Shown here one piece after another: positions 34,113-42,586 of a stretch of DNA of 57,660 bases. The position numbers and the translations under genes were made by a program. The notes under the pieces are model-generated. The model ran no database searches. It was not told where the DNA came from and worked only from the letters and a program-made list of their open reading frames with translations. Origin of the DNA: an uncultured delta proteobacterium (GTDB taxonomy: Bacteria; Desulfobacterota; Desulfobulbia; Desulfobulbales; Desulfocapsaceae); assembly GCA_903875445.1 (NCBI GenBank), contig CAIQWD010000079.1:1-57660 (forward strand). The letters are read 5' to 3'. How positions within the stretch are numbered: the stretch's first letter is position 1; the number at the start of each line of letters is the position of its first letter.

Positions 34113-34221
34113 CTGTAAACTCCTTTTTATCCTGCCCGCCGGAGAAACCGACAGGCTCACTAGGCCTTCATTGTTTGAATTGCCCTCGATGTGCAACTCA
34201 GTCAAGAACAGCCCGCAACAT

Positions 34222-34419
34222 TTACATATAAGGTAAAATCTTACGAATTCCCTTGAGATTGGCAGAATCTACGAGGTCGGACCTACGCAGACCGCGTTTT
34301 CTTTTGGTTGATTTTTTGGTCAGGATGTGGCTGGTAAACGCCTTAGAGCGTTTGATCTTGCCCGATCCGGTAATTTTGAAGCGTTTGGCGGCGCCTCTGT
34401 TGGTTTTCATTTTTGGCAT
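34222..34419 (-). CDS. rpmI: 50S ribosomal protein L35
   Basis: A 65-residue very basic ribosomal protein with the family opening [14 protein letters not shown] and [15 protein letters not shown]. It lies between infC and rplT, the universal order. AGGAG precedes the ATG. Confidence 0.98.
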   Translation of the reverse strand: MPKMKTNRGAAKRFKITGSGKIKRSKAFTSHILTKKSTKRKRGLRRSDLVDSANLKGIRKILPYM

Positions 34420-34507
34420 GATAAAACTCCTTTCACCTCAATATCACAATCACCAGCGATTGTTTTTTGTATTAAAAACGAGCTTAACGGGGCTCAAACA
34501 ATAAAAC

Positions 34508-35053
34508 TTATCCCTTCGGTCCGACAAACATCACCAGTTGACGGCCTTCCATCTTTGGTTCCTGGAGAATGATCGCATCACCTGTCAATGCCTCGGCAAT
34601 CTTTTTCATTGAATCTAAGCCGATGGTCTCACAGTACACAATTTCCCTGCCGCGAAAACGCATGGTGAGTTTCACCTTGTTCTTATCGGCAAGAAATTTC
34701 TTAATATTTTTTATCTTAAAATTGAGGTCATGTTCATCGGTTTTCGGTCGGAACTTGATCTCTTTGGTTTCTATAACCGTTTGCTTCTTTTTTGCTTCCT
34801 GCGTCTTCTTTTTCTGCTCGTAGCGGAATTTATCGTAATTCATCACCCGGCAAACAGGTGGATCGGCATTCTCCGAAACAACAACCAGGTCGAGACCTGC
34901 ATCAAATGCTATTCTTTTTGCTTCTTCGGTTGAAACAATCCCCAATTGGGCGCCTTCCGCGTCGATCAATCGAACGTTGGGAAAACGAATCGCTTCATTG
35001 GTTAATGATTGTGCCTCACGCTGTACCGGTGCAGTCCTGCCTTTTCTGTTAAT
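34508..35053 (-). CDS. infC: Translation initiation factor IF-3 with an ATT start codon
   Basis: Protein of about 181 residues that binds the 30S subunit and checks the start codon. With the TTG at 34969 it would lack the conserved N-terminal segment. Reading on upstream in frame restores it: NRKGRTAPVQREAQ, then TNEAIRFPNVRLID. This ends at ATT (35053) with GAGGAGGT placed 7 bp before it. An AUU start is the known device by which IF-3 represses its own synthesis in enteric bacteria. The linker is Lys-rich (YEQKKKTQEAKKKQ) and the C-terminal domain ends in EGRQLVMFVGPKG. It is 45 bp after thrS. Confidence 0.93.
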   Translation of the reverse strand: MNRKGRTAPVQREAQSLTNEAIRFPNVRLIDAEGAQLGIVSTEEAKRIAFDAGLDLVVVSENADPPVCRVMNYDKFRYEQKKKTQEAKKKQTVIETKEIKFRPKTDEHDLNFKIKNIKKFLADKNKVKLTMRFRGREIVYCETIGLDSMKKIAEALTGDAIILQEPKMEGRQLVMFVGPKG

Positions 35054-35098
35054 AACTTTACCTCCTCGATTCTACGAGCTTAATTAATCTGTAAGGTA

Positions 35099-37027
35099 CT
35101 AATAGCCGCGACCTGCCCTGACTTCCACGGCAACCTTCTCGGCAAATTCGGCAATGGTCATTGGTGGCAGATTGGCTCCGTCACGCTGACGAACGGTGAC
35201 AGTACCATCAGCCTTTTCTTTGTCGCCGACTATAAGCATATACGGTATTTTAGCAACTTGCGCTTCCCTGATTTTATAATTGAGTTTTTCGTTGCGCAAA
35301 TCCTTTTCAATTCGCACCCCGGCCTTGCGAAGCTGCGCATATACCTCTTCACAATACTCCGCCTGTTCGTCGGTGATGTTGAGAATCCGCGCCTGGACAG
35401 GCGAAAACCACAGGGGGAAGGCCCCGGCATAGTGTTCAATGAGCACCCCGATAAAACGTTCCAGAGAGCCCATGAGGGCTCGGTGGATCATTATCGGTTG
35501 GTGATCGGTATTGTCGGCACCGGTGTAATGCATTTGGAACCGTTCCGGCAGGTTGAAGTCGACCTGAATGGTGGAACACTGCCAGGATCTGCCCAACTGG
35601 TCCTTGATCTTGATATCGATCTTCGGTCCGTAGAAAACGCCTTCACCCGGATCGATCTTATACTCAAGTCCTCTATTTTCCAGGGCGAGTTTCAGAGCCT
35701 CGGTTGCCTTCTCCCAGTTCTCGTCACTGCCGACATATTTGGCCGGGCGAGTGGAGAGATAGATGTCGTATTCACTGAAGCCGAAGGACCGGAGAATATG
35801 GAGATTGAGATCGAGAATATTGAGAATCTCATCTTCAAGTTGATCAGGACGGCAGAAAATGTGGGCATCGTCCTGGGTAAAACCGCGTACCCTGAGAAGA
35901 CCGTGCAGGGCTCCGGCTCGTTCGTAGCGATACACCGTACCTAGCTCACACCAGCGGATGGGCAACTCCCGGTAGCTTCGTTTGTCGTTGTTGAATACTC
36001 CGATGTGAAAGGGGCAGTTCATCGGTTTCAGCTGGTACTTCACCTCGTCGATATCCATCGAGGAGTACATGTTCTCGCTGTAAAAATCGAGGTGCCCCGA
36101 AGTCTTCCAAAGATCCTGGCGGGCAATGTGCGGGGTGTAGAGCAGTTGATAATCGTGCCGATAATGTTCGTCTTTCCAAAAATCTTCAATAAGGCGCCGA
36201 AGTTGCGCGCCTTTGGGTTGCCAGAGAATAAGCCCCGGTCCGATTTCATCCCTGATGGTGAACAGTTCAAGCTCTTTGCCCAGCTTACGATGGTCGCGTT
36301 TTTTCGCTTCTTCCAGGTCGCTGAGATATTTTTTTAAATCCTTCTTGTCGAAAAAAGCGGTTCCGTAAATGCGCTGCAGGACATCGCGGGTCTCATCGCC
36401 GCGCCAATAGGCTCCGGCCACGCGCAGCAACTTGAAAGCCTTGATGAACGAGGTGTTGGGCAGATGCGGACCGCGACAAAGATCGGTAAATTCACCCACA
36501 TGATAGAGAGAGACGCTGTCGGTATGCAGATCTTCAATGAGTTCGACCTTGAATTTTTCCTGGTCGGCGGCAAATTTCTTAATAGCGTCGCTGCTCGCCA
36601 TTTCGGTTCGCTGAAAGGGCAGGGCGCGGCGCACCAGCTCTTCCATCTTGGCTTCGATAGCCTCGAAATCTTCCGGACTGAACGGCTCGTTGCGGTGGAA
36701 ATCGTAATAAAAACCGTTGTCAATCGAAGGGCCTATGGCAATTTTCACGTCTTCGCCGAAAATCTCGCGCACCGCAAGGGCCATTATATGGGCGGTGCTG
36801 TGACGGAGGATATCAAGGGCCACAGCGTCATTGAGTTGAATCGGGGCAAGGACGGTATCCGTATGGAGAGGGGTGGTAAAATCGACAACAGCATCACCAA
36901 TCCTGGCGGCAACTGTCTGCTTACGTTGCTTATTGGAGAGGAGAGAGGCCAAGACCTCGTGCACGGTGGTCCCTGCGGCCACAGTGATGGATTCTCCTTC
37001 AGGTAGGGTGACGATTATATCAATCAT
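35099..37027 (-). CDS. thrS: Threonine-tRNA ligase
   Basis: A 642-residue class II synthetase. It has the N-terminal TGS domain (1-60), the editing domain with HSTAHIMALAVREIFG, and the catalytic core. Zinc ligands lie in MNCPFHI and HR-type segments, motif 2 near YRYERAGALHGLLRVRGFTQDDAH, and motif 3 in IHRALMGSLERFIG; an anticodon-binding domain ends the protein. It heads the thrS-infC-rpmI-rplT-pheS-pheT-ihfA-merR run. The ATG at 37027 has no clear ribosome binding site, and the short gap to tRNA-Val leaves no room for a T-box leader. Confidence 0.97.
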   Translation of the reverse strand: MIDIIVTLPEGESITVAAGTTVHEVLASLLSNKQRKQTVAARIGDAVVDFTTPLHTDTVLAPIQLNDAVALDILRHSTAHIMALAVREIFGEDVKIAIGPSIDNGFYYDFHRNEPFSPEDFEAIEAKMEELVRRALPFQRTEMASSDAIKKFAADQEKFKVELIEDLHTDSVSLYHVGEFTDLCRGPHLPNTSFIKAFKLLRVAGAYWRGDETRDVLQRIYGTAFFDKKDLKKYLSDLEEAKKRDHRKLGKELELFTIRDEIGPGLILWQPKGAQLRRLIEDFWKDEHYRHDYQLLYTPHIARQDLWKTSGHLDFYSENMYSSMDIDEVKYQLKPMNCPFHIGVFNNDKRSYRELPIRWCELGTVYRYERAGALHGLLRVRGFTQDDAHIFCRPDQLEDEILNILDLNLHILRSFGFSEYDIYLSTRPAKYVGSDENWEKATEALKLALENRGLEYKIDPGEGVFYGPKIDIKIKDQLGRSWQCSTIQVDFNLPERFQMHYTGADNTDHQPIMIHRALMGSLERFIGVLIEHYAGAFPLWFSPVQARILNITDEQAEYCEEVYAQLRKAGVRIEKDLRNEKLNYKIREAQVAKIPYMLIVGDKEKADGTVTVRQRDGANLPPMTIAEFAEKVAVEVRAGRGY

Positions 37028-37040
37028 GAGGTATTTGCAT

Positions 37041-37098
37041 ATAAAAATAAAGGCTAAAGAATTAACGCCTTGGAAAAGGAGTTTTTGCTTTAGCCTTT
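37041..37098 (-). terminator. Terminator-like hairpin between tRNA-Val and thrS
   Basis: AAAGGCTAAAG (37049-37059) and CTTTAGCCTTT (37088-37098) form a perfect 11-bp stem with a 28-nt loop. It is followed on the minus strand by ATTTTTAT. It stands 5 bp past the tRNA-Val 3' end and 20 bp before thrS, so it may end the tRNA transcript or attenuate thrS. Confidence 0.65.
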
Positions 37099-37103
37099 TA
37101 TCT

Positions 37104-37178
37104 TGGTAGGCGCGGAGGGGATTGAACCCACGACATCCACCACGTCAAGGTGGCGCTCTCCCACTGAGCTACACGCCT
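37104..37178 (-). tRNA. tRNA-Val (anticodon GAC)
   Basis: A 75-nt tRNA with encoded CCA. The acceptor is AGGCGTG/CGCGCCT, and the anticodon stem-loop CCACC-TTGACGT-GGTGG reads GAC. The T-stem has one U-U mismatch (GTGGG/CCCTC), which is unusual but tolerable. It lies immediately upstream of the thrS operon on the same strand. Confidence 0.92.
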
Positions 37179-37386
37179 AGGAGACTCTATTCGCCTCGAA
37201 ACCGTTAAATCCGCTTCAGCGGTTTTCCCGGGCTTGGCAAGAGCCATTTATTAACATGATTAAATGGCCGGTGCAACATTTTTTTACCCGGGATTATGGA
37301 AAAAAGGTAACAAACCAACCTGCTTTCTTAGTTTTTTTCGGTGCAGACTTGTCTCGCGGACGTCTATTTTGTTTGAGCGGTTGCCG

Positions 37387-37989
37387 TCATTTTGCAAGAG
37401 AACGGGCTTCGATCGCTTTTGCCAGGGTGTACTTGTCGGCATATTTAATATCCATACCCATGGGAATGCCGCAGGCGAGGCGAGTCAAGCGGACCGGGGC
37501 ATGCTGCAGGATGTCGATCAGGTAGGAGGCGGTTGCTTCACCCGGGACGGTTGAGCTGGTGGCTATGATTACTTCTTTAATCGTGCCGTTTTCGATGCGG
37601 GCCTGCAGTTCTCTGATTTTGATTTCCTCAGGTCCTATACCGTCCATCGGCGAAATGACCCCGTGGAGAATGTGATAATGTCCTCGGTAGGAATCGGTCT
37701 TTTCAATAGCCAGGAGGTCGCCGGACTGCTCGACCACGCAGAGAGTGTCGGCCTGGCGACGCGGGTCGGCGCAGATGGCGCACGGGTCTTTGTCGGAAAA
37801 AGAAAAGCAGCAGGAACAGAGCTGGATGGAATCGTGCAGGGTGCTAAGGGCATCGGCAAGATCCTTGGCCAGGGTTTGCGGCTTGCGGAGGATATTGAGA
37901 GCAAGCCGGGTTGCGGTTTTTTTTCCGATACCGGGAAGGCGGGCCAGATTATCGATGAGTCTTTCAAGAGCCGGAGGAATGACCTGCAT
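37387..37989 (-). CDS. recR: Recombination mediator RecR
   Basis: A 200-residue protein that works with RecF/RecO to load RecA on gapped DNA. It has an HhH motif (LARLPGIGKKTATRLAL, residues 12-28) and a four-Cys zinc finger (CSCCFSFSDKDPCAIC). Its Toprim domain includes VVEQSGDLLAIE and the conserved GIPMG near the end. It is 6 bp after ybaB and in the usual dnaX-ybaB-recR order. Confidence 0.97.
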   Translation of the reverse strand: MQVIPPALERLIDNLARLPGIGKKTATRLALNILRKPQTLAKDLADALSTLHDSIQLCSCCFSFSDKDPCAICADPRRQADTLCVVEQSGDLLAIEKTDSYRGHYHILHGVISPMDGIGPEEIKIRELQARIENGTIKEVIIATSSTVPGEATASYLIDILQHAPVRLTRLACGIPMGMDIKYADKYTLAKAIEARSLAK

Positions 37990-37995
37990 GACGCC

Positions 37996-38319
37996 TTAGG
38001 ACTGCATGAAATTGGAGAGACCGGGCAGGTTGAGACCACCGGTCAGTTGGGACAGTTCTTGTTTGCTCAGTTCTTTGGCCTTGCGTAAAGCGTCATTGGT
38101 CGCCGCGACTACCAGATCCTGAAGCATCTCCACCTCGTTTACATCGATCACCGCTTTTTCGATCGACGCTGAGAGAACCTCACCCTGACCATTGACGGTT
38201 ATCTGAACCATGCCGCCTCCGGCGCTGCCGCTAATGGTCTTTTTCGCGAGATCCTGTTGGATTTTGGCCATTTTCTCTTGCATGACCTTTGCCTGTTGCA
38301 TGATACTGTTTAAATCCAT
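37996..38319 (-). CDS. YbaB/EbfC nucleoid-associated protein
   Basis: A 107-residue dimeric DNA-binding protein: Met/Gln-rich N-terminal helix (MQQAKVMQEKMAKIQQDL), central sheet with VQITVNGQGEVLSASI, and the family LQDLVVAATNDALRKAKEL segment. It is encoded between dnaX and recR as in most bacteria. AGGACGAAGAT precedes the ATG. Confidence 0.95.
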   Translation of the reverse strand: MDLNSIMQQAKVMQEKMAKIQQDLAKKTISGSAGGGMVQITVNGQGEVLSASIEKAVIDVNEVEMLQDLVVAATNDALRKAKELSKQELSQLTGGLNLPGLSNFMQS

Positions 38320-38392
38320 GATCTTCGTCCTAATTGAGTCTCTTGGAAAGAAAGGTTTGTTAAGGGAATGAACCCTTGTAGAAGGGCTTCCG

Positions 38393-40201
38393 TTATCTGC
38401 TATGCGGGCCGATGCGAATGTCGCCGACCTCGCCGTTGAAAATTTCTGCTGCCATGACTACTAGAGGGTCGCTTGCCAGCTGGGCTCTTTTTCGGTTCGG
38501 CGATTCATTGCCGTTTGTTTCCGCCGGATCCTCGGCGGCTGGGATAATGAATCGCACCTTTAACGGTTTTTGAAAAAAATCGACAACAAATTCGTTGAGG
38601 ATCTGCCGATTTTCTTTTTGCCGCAGCAGCGAACAATTGGCGGCATCGGTGTAGCTCAACTGCAGCTGTCCTTCGGCATCCTGCCTGACACTGTCTGCCC
38701 GTTGCAAATCCTGAGCCATCCAGACGTTACGCTCTTTGACGTAGTTGATGAATAGAAGCCAGTCCTTCCGAACATCCTTTTCATGGGGATGGAGTTTGAC
38801 CGGCTTCATCTCTTGGTCCACTTTTTCGTATGCGGCAGAGTCGGGTGCAATAAGTTCCTCGGCGATTGGTTCTTCTTGTTCTGCCGCTGCATCGATGGCA
38901 TTTTCCTCTTGTTCCTCGGAGGCAGGGGGGATGGGAGGTATTGGCGGTGGAGCTTGTTGTATTTCCGGACTTGGTACGGCGGTCGTCGGCTCATCCTCTT
39001 TTACCTGCACTCTTGTCGCCGGGCCCGGTAAGACCAGGGATGTCGGGGGATAAGTCGGCAGGGAGGTTAGTATTTGGTTCAGGTGTCCGAGTAGGGTCGA
39101 GACCGGGACGACATTATCCGCTTCGATGATCTTCACAAAAGAGGTCTCAAGGGTGAGTCGCGGCTGGCCGGCAAACCGCAGCTCTTCGGCCATGGCCATA
39201 AGGAGAGCCAGCTTCAGGTGCAGGGTCTCTCTGGTGTAGGCCGCGGCCAGGGTCTGCAACTCCGTCAGTTCTTCGGCCGGAAGATCGATAAGGCCGGCAC
39301 AGCCATCGATTTTACACAGGAGGAGAGTACGGAAGTTGCCCATCAGATCTTCGGTAAAGCGCTTGATATCAAGACCAAAATTAAATATCTCGGCAAGCGA
39401 AGTAAGTACCACGGACAGGGAACCTTCGAGCAGTCCCTTGGTCAGTTGCAGCAGCACCTCGCGACTCACCAGGCCGAGCACCTCGACGACATCCTGACTG
39501 CTAATCCTCATTTCGCCAAAGGAAAACATCTGGTCGAGCAGGCTGAGGCCGTCCCGTACCGAGCCGCCGGCCTCGCGGACGATAAGGGAAAGGGCGGCCG
39601 GTTCGATCTCAAAACCCTCCATGGCGGCAAGTTTTTGAAAATGGTCATACAGTTCGCCGGCGCTGATCCGTTTCAACTCGTATTGTTGACATCTGGAGAG
39701 GATGGTGACGGGAATCTTGTGGATTTCCGTGGTGGCAAACATGAAATAGACGTGAGCGGGCGGCTCCTCCAGAGTCTTCAACAGGGCGTTGAAGGCCTCA
39801 GTAGTGAGCATGTGCACCTCGTCGATGATGATGATGCGATACTTTGCCGAGGTGGGGAGAAATTTGATTTTTTCTTTTAACTCACGGATCTCCTGGATGC
39901 CGCGGTTCGAGGCACCGTCGATCTCGGTGAGATCAAACGATGTTCCTGCGGCAATTTCACGGCAGGTTGGGCACTGGTCGCAGGGGCGAGCCGCCGGTTC
40001 CTCCGCCTGGCAGTTGATGGCCTTGGCCATGATGCGGGCGATGGTGGTCTTGCCGACGCCGCGGACCCCGGAGAAAAGAATGGCGTGGGCCACCCGGTTG
40101 CGGATGATGCTGTTTTGCAGGGTTCGCACCACCGGACGTTGCCCGACCACCTGACTGAAGGTCTGGGGACGGGACTTTCTGGCAAGAACGAGATAAGACA
40201 T
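38393..40201 (-). CDS. dnaX: DNA polymerase III gamma/tau subunit
   Basis: A 602-residue clamp-loader ATPase. It has Walker A GVRGVGKTTIAR near residue 45, a four-Cys zinc site (CQAEEPAARPCDQCPTC), Walker B IIIDEVHML, and sensor 1 FMFATTEIHKIP with SRCQ. Residues about 370-450 are a Pro/Glu-rich linker, and a tau-like C-terminal domain follows that would contact the polymerase. No slippery sequence for gamma production was looked for successfully. It is first of the dnaX-ybaB-recR run; the SRP RNA gene lies about 50 bp upstream. Confidence 0.95.
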   Translation of the reverse strand: MSYLVLARKSRPQTFSQVVGQRPVVRTLQNSIIRNRVAHAILFSGVRGVGKTTIARIMAKAINCQAEEPAARPCDQCPTCREIAAGTSFDLTEIDGASNRGIQEIRELKEKIKFLPTSAKYRIIIIDEVHMLTTEAFNALLKTLEEPPAHVYFMFATTEIHKIPVTILSRCQQYELKRISAGELYDHFQKLAAMEGFEIEPAALSLIVREAGGSVRDGLSLLDQMFSFGEMRISSQDVVEVLGLVSREVLLQLTKGLLEGSLSVVLTSLAEIFNFGLDIKRFTEDLMGNFRTLLLCKIDGCAGLIDLPAEELTELQTLAAAYTRETLHLKLALLMAMAEELRFAGQPRLTLETSFVKIIEADNVVPVSTLLGHLNQILTSLPTYPPTSLVLPGPATRVQVKEDEPTTAVPSPEIQQAPPPIPPIPPASEEQEENAIDAAAEQEEPIAEELIAPDSAAYEKVDQEMKPVKLHPHEKDVRKDWLLFINYVKERNVWMAQDLQRADSVRQDAEGQLQLSYTDAANCSLLRQKENRQILNEFVVDFFQKPLKVRFIIPAAEDPAETNGNESPNRKRAQLASDPLVVMAAEIFNGEVGDIRIGPHSR

Positions 40202-40252
40202 ACAACACCGCGAATGGTTAGAAAAAACTGCTATGCGGACCGGTGAAAAAAT

Positions 40253-40353
40253 GATAGCCGGGTTACCTGCGGCACACGAAGAGGGTCGCTACCGTTGCTT
40301 CCTTCCGGACCTGGCGGGGTTCGCGATTCTTTGTTGCGCAGGGCCCGGCTATC
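40253..40353 (-). ncRNA. ffs: Signal recognition particle RNA, small bacterial type
   Basis: On the minus strand a ~101-nt hairpin RNA: GATAGCCGGG at the 5' end pairs with CCCGGCTATC at the 3' end. The universal SRP54-binding core has the internal-loop sequences CAGGTCCGGAAGGAAGCA (GGAA tetraloop) and AGCGACC. It is 19 bp after tRNA-Ser on the same strand and probably co-transcribed. Confidence 0.95.
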
Positions 40354-40372
40354 AAAGTCGAACTCATATTGT

Positions 40373-40458
40373 TGGCGGAGAGGGTGAGATTCGAACTCAC
40401 GGTACTTGCGTACACACGCGTTCCAGGCGTGCACCTTAAGCCACTCGGTCACCTCTCC
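40373..40458 (-). tRNA. tRNA-Ser (anticodon GGA)
   Basis: An 86-nt type II tRNA with encoded CCA and discriminator G. The acceptor is GGAGAGG/CCTCTCC, the anticodon stem-loop CACGC-CTGGAAC-GCGTG reads GGA, and there is a long variable arm. It stands directly upstream of the SRP RNA gene. Confidence 0.97.
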
Positions 40459-40488
40459 TTTTCGAATGCTCAAAAATGTGTGGTACTA

Positions 40489-40515
40489 TGTATACCGTCA
40501 TCGTCCTTTTGGCAA
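40489..40515 (-). promoter_or_regulatory. Candidate promoter for tRNA-Ser and SRP RNA
   Basis: On the minus strand TTGCCA (40510-40515) and TATACA (40489-40494) are 15 bp apart, slightly short of the optimum. The tRNA starts about 30 bp further. A sigma-70-like promoter by pattern only. Confidence 0.45.
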
Positions 40516-40535
40516 TCAAAAAAGTCACGGCGATT

Positions 40536-41117
40536 TTAAAAAGGGGGATTTATGCCGAGACCCTGGCTTCGTTTCTCCTTGAAAAATTTCTTCAATAGCT
40601 CTCCACATTGGTCGGCCAGGATTCCGCCGCTTACGGCGATCTTATGGTTTTGACGCCAGTCGCTGCCGATGGCATATAGGGAAATCGCCGCCCCGGTTTT
40701 CGGGTCGGCGGCACCGTAGACCAGGCGACTTATCCGAGCCTGGATGAGCGCTCCCATACACATAATACACGGTTCGAGGGTGACATAGAGGGCGGTCTCC
40801 GGTAAACGGTAGTTGTGCAGAAGCCGGGCTGCGGCCCGGATGGCAAGAATTTCCGCATGGGCCGATGGGTCGGCAAGGTGGATCGGGCTATTGCCGGCAG
40901 CCGCAAGTAAGCCGTCTTTTCCTACCAGCACTGCACCCACCGGCACTTCGCCGTGGTCGGCAGCCTCTTTTGCCTGTTGCAGGGCGAGACCCATCCAGTA
41001 TTCGTCGGTCGCTAGTTTTTGCAGAAATTCCCCATCAGTCTGCTGTAATTTATCCGGTGAATCAATGATTTTCAGGTCATCACTAACTTTTTTTTGCATT
41101 TTCCTTGCATTGCCCAT
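40536..41117 (-). CDS. tadA: tRNA(adenine34) deaminase TadA
   Basis: A zinc deaminase making inosine at tRNA-Arg(ACG) position 34. Catalytic motifs are AHAEILAI (His ligand and proton-shuttling Glu) and PCIMCMGAL (PC-x2-C zinc ligands). The protein is 193 residues as given. The family core starts near residue 38 (DEYWMGLALQQA), so the first ~37 residues are an extension or the true start is internal. The C-terminus FFKEKRSQ is typical. It is divergent from the sigma-54 activator gene. Confidence 0.93.
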   Translation of the reverse strand: MGNARKMQKKVSDDLKIIDSPDKLQQTDGEFLQKLATDEYWMGLALQQAKEAADHGEVPVGAVLVGKDGLLAAAGNSPIHLADPSAHAEILAIRAAARLLHNYRLPETALYVTLEPCIMCMGALIQARISRLVYGAADPKTGAAISLYAIGSDWRQNHKIAVSGGILADQCGELLKKFFKEKRSQGLGINPPF

Positions 41118-41176
41118 ATAAGTAAGTAATGGAGTTACGTTTTTGAAACATCATTTACTGTCTTGTAATCAATCGC

Positions 41177-42586
41177 ATGTATAAGATTCTCATCTACGAC
41201 TGCCTCAAGCTGACCGGTGCCAGTATGATCTCTGCTCTGCAGGACAGGTGTGAGTTGACTTGTATAACTAACGAGAATGAATTTCAAGCTGAGATTAAGA
41301 CGCGACAGTTCGATTTGATCTTCCTTGATATCGATTCCCTGGAAGGTTCTCCCATGGAGCTGCTGGCACAGATTCATAACAAGGATCCTTTCCTGCCGAT
41401 TATTATGGTCAGCAAGGCGGAAAAAGCGGAGATCATAGTGCAGGCAATGAACGACGGGGCCAGCGATTTCCTCATCCACCCGATTTCTCCAACCCGGATC
41501 AACATTGCCGTCGACAAGGCTATCCAGATTCGCGATCAGCGTTTCGAGATCGCCTATCACCGTCGCAAGCAGGACGTGGTCTATGATTTTAAAGACGTAG
41601 TCGCTTACAGCCGCGGGATGCAGCAGATTCTCAAGAGTCTCGAACGGTTTGCCAGGACCGACTCGACCATTCTCATTACCGGCGACACGGGTACCGGTAA
41701 ATCCTTTCTCTCCGGGACGGTGCATTTCAATTCCCCGCGCCGCAAGAAACCTTTCGTCAAGATCAACTGCGCCAATATCCCCGAGGATCTTCTCGAATCC
41801 GAGCTGTTCGGCCATGAAAAAGGGGCCTTTACCGGCGCCGATAAACAGCGGATCGGCAGGTTCGAGCAGGCCAGCGGCGGCACGATCTTCCTCGACGAGA
41901 TCGGGGAAATGAACATGCGCCTGCAAACCAAGCTGCTGCGGGTGCTCGAAGAGAAATCCTTCGAACGGGTGGGCGGTAATAAGACTATTTTCAGCGATGT
42001 GCGGATCATTGCCGCCACCAATAAGGATCTGGTCGGGCAGGTGGAAAGGGGCCTGTTTCGCGAGGATCTCTATTATCGCATCAACGTCCTGCCGGTCAGT
42101 CTGCCGTCTCTACGCGACCGCCGGGCCTGCATCCTGCCGCTGGCCGAGTTGCTTCTAAAAAAATGCTGCACCTCCATGCACCGCGACATCCTCGGTTTCA
42201 CCGACAAGGCAAGAGAGCTGATCCAGGACTACCATTGGCCCGGCAATATCCGGCAGTTGGCCAATACCATCGAACGGGCGGTTATTCTCGAAGATGATCG
42301 CTTGGTACACTCATATAATCTGGCTCTGCCGGAGAAAGTTGTCCGTCAGCCACAGGCAATCTTCCCACCCCACGAGGTTCAGGAGAACGCCGCAAGGTCA
42401 ACAGAAATGAATGAATCCCTTGCCGAACAGGAGAAGGATCTCATCTTCCGAGCCCTTGAGGAGTGCTTATGGGTGCAGAAGAATGCGGCGACAAAACTCG
42501 GCATCAGCCCCAGGGCTTTAAATTATAAAATCAACAAGCTGCAAATCACCCATCCGCATTGGCGGCGCAATAGGGTTACCGGCTGA
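41177..42586 (+). CDS. Sigma-54-dependent response regulator (NtrC-type) with atypical receiver
   Basis: A 469-residue activator that remodels sigma-54 RNA polymerase. Residues 1-115 form a receiver-like domain with the likely acceptor Asp51 (IFLDIDSLEG). The usual second acidic residue near the N-terminus is Cys9, and the conserved Lys is replaced (LIHPISP instead of KP), so phosphorylation may be altered or lost. The AAA+ core (about 140-375) has GDTGTGKS, the sigma-54-contacting GAFTGA (216-221), and FREDLYYRINV. A Fis-type HTH ends the protein (NAATKLGISPRALNYKI). No sensor kinase is adjacent; targets unknown. Its stop abuts that of the convergent peptidase gene. Confidence 0.92.
   Translation: MYKILIYDCLKLTGASMISALQDRCELTCITNENEFQAEIKTRQFDLIFLDIDSLEGSPMELLAQIHNKDPFLPIIMVSKAEKAEIIVQAMNDGASDFLIHPISPTRINIAVDKAIQIRDQRFEIAYHRRKQDVVYDFKDVVAYSRGMQQILKSLERFARTDSTILITGDTGTGKSFLSGTVHFNSPRRKKPFVKINCANIPEDLLESELFGHEKGAFTGADKQRIGRFEQASGGTIFLDEIGEMNMRLQTKLLRVLEEKSFERVGGNKTIFSDVRIIAATNKDLVGQVERGLFREDLYYRINVLPVSLPSLRDRRACILPLAELLLKKCCTSMHRDILGFTDKARELIQDYHWPGNIRQLANTIERAVILEDDRLVHSYNLALPEKVVRQPQAIFPPHEVQENAARSTEMNESLAEQEKDLIFRALEECLWVQKNAATKLGISPRALNYKINKLQITHPHWRRNRVTG

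Noticed and set aside
37028-37103. T-box leader for thrS
   Set aside because: Only 76 bp lie between tRNA-Val and thrS, with no T-box consensus; the hairpin there fits a tRNA terminator better.
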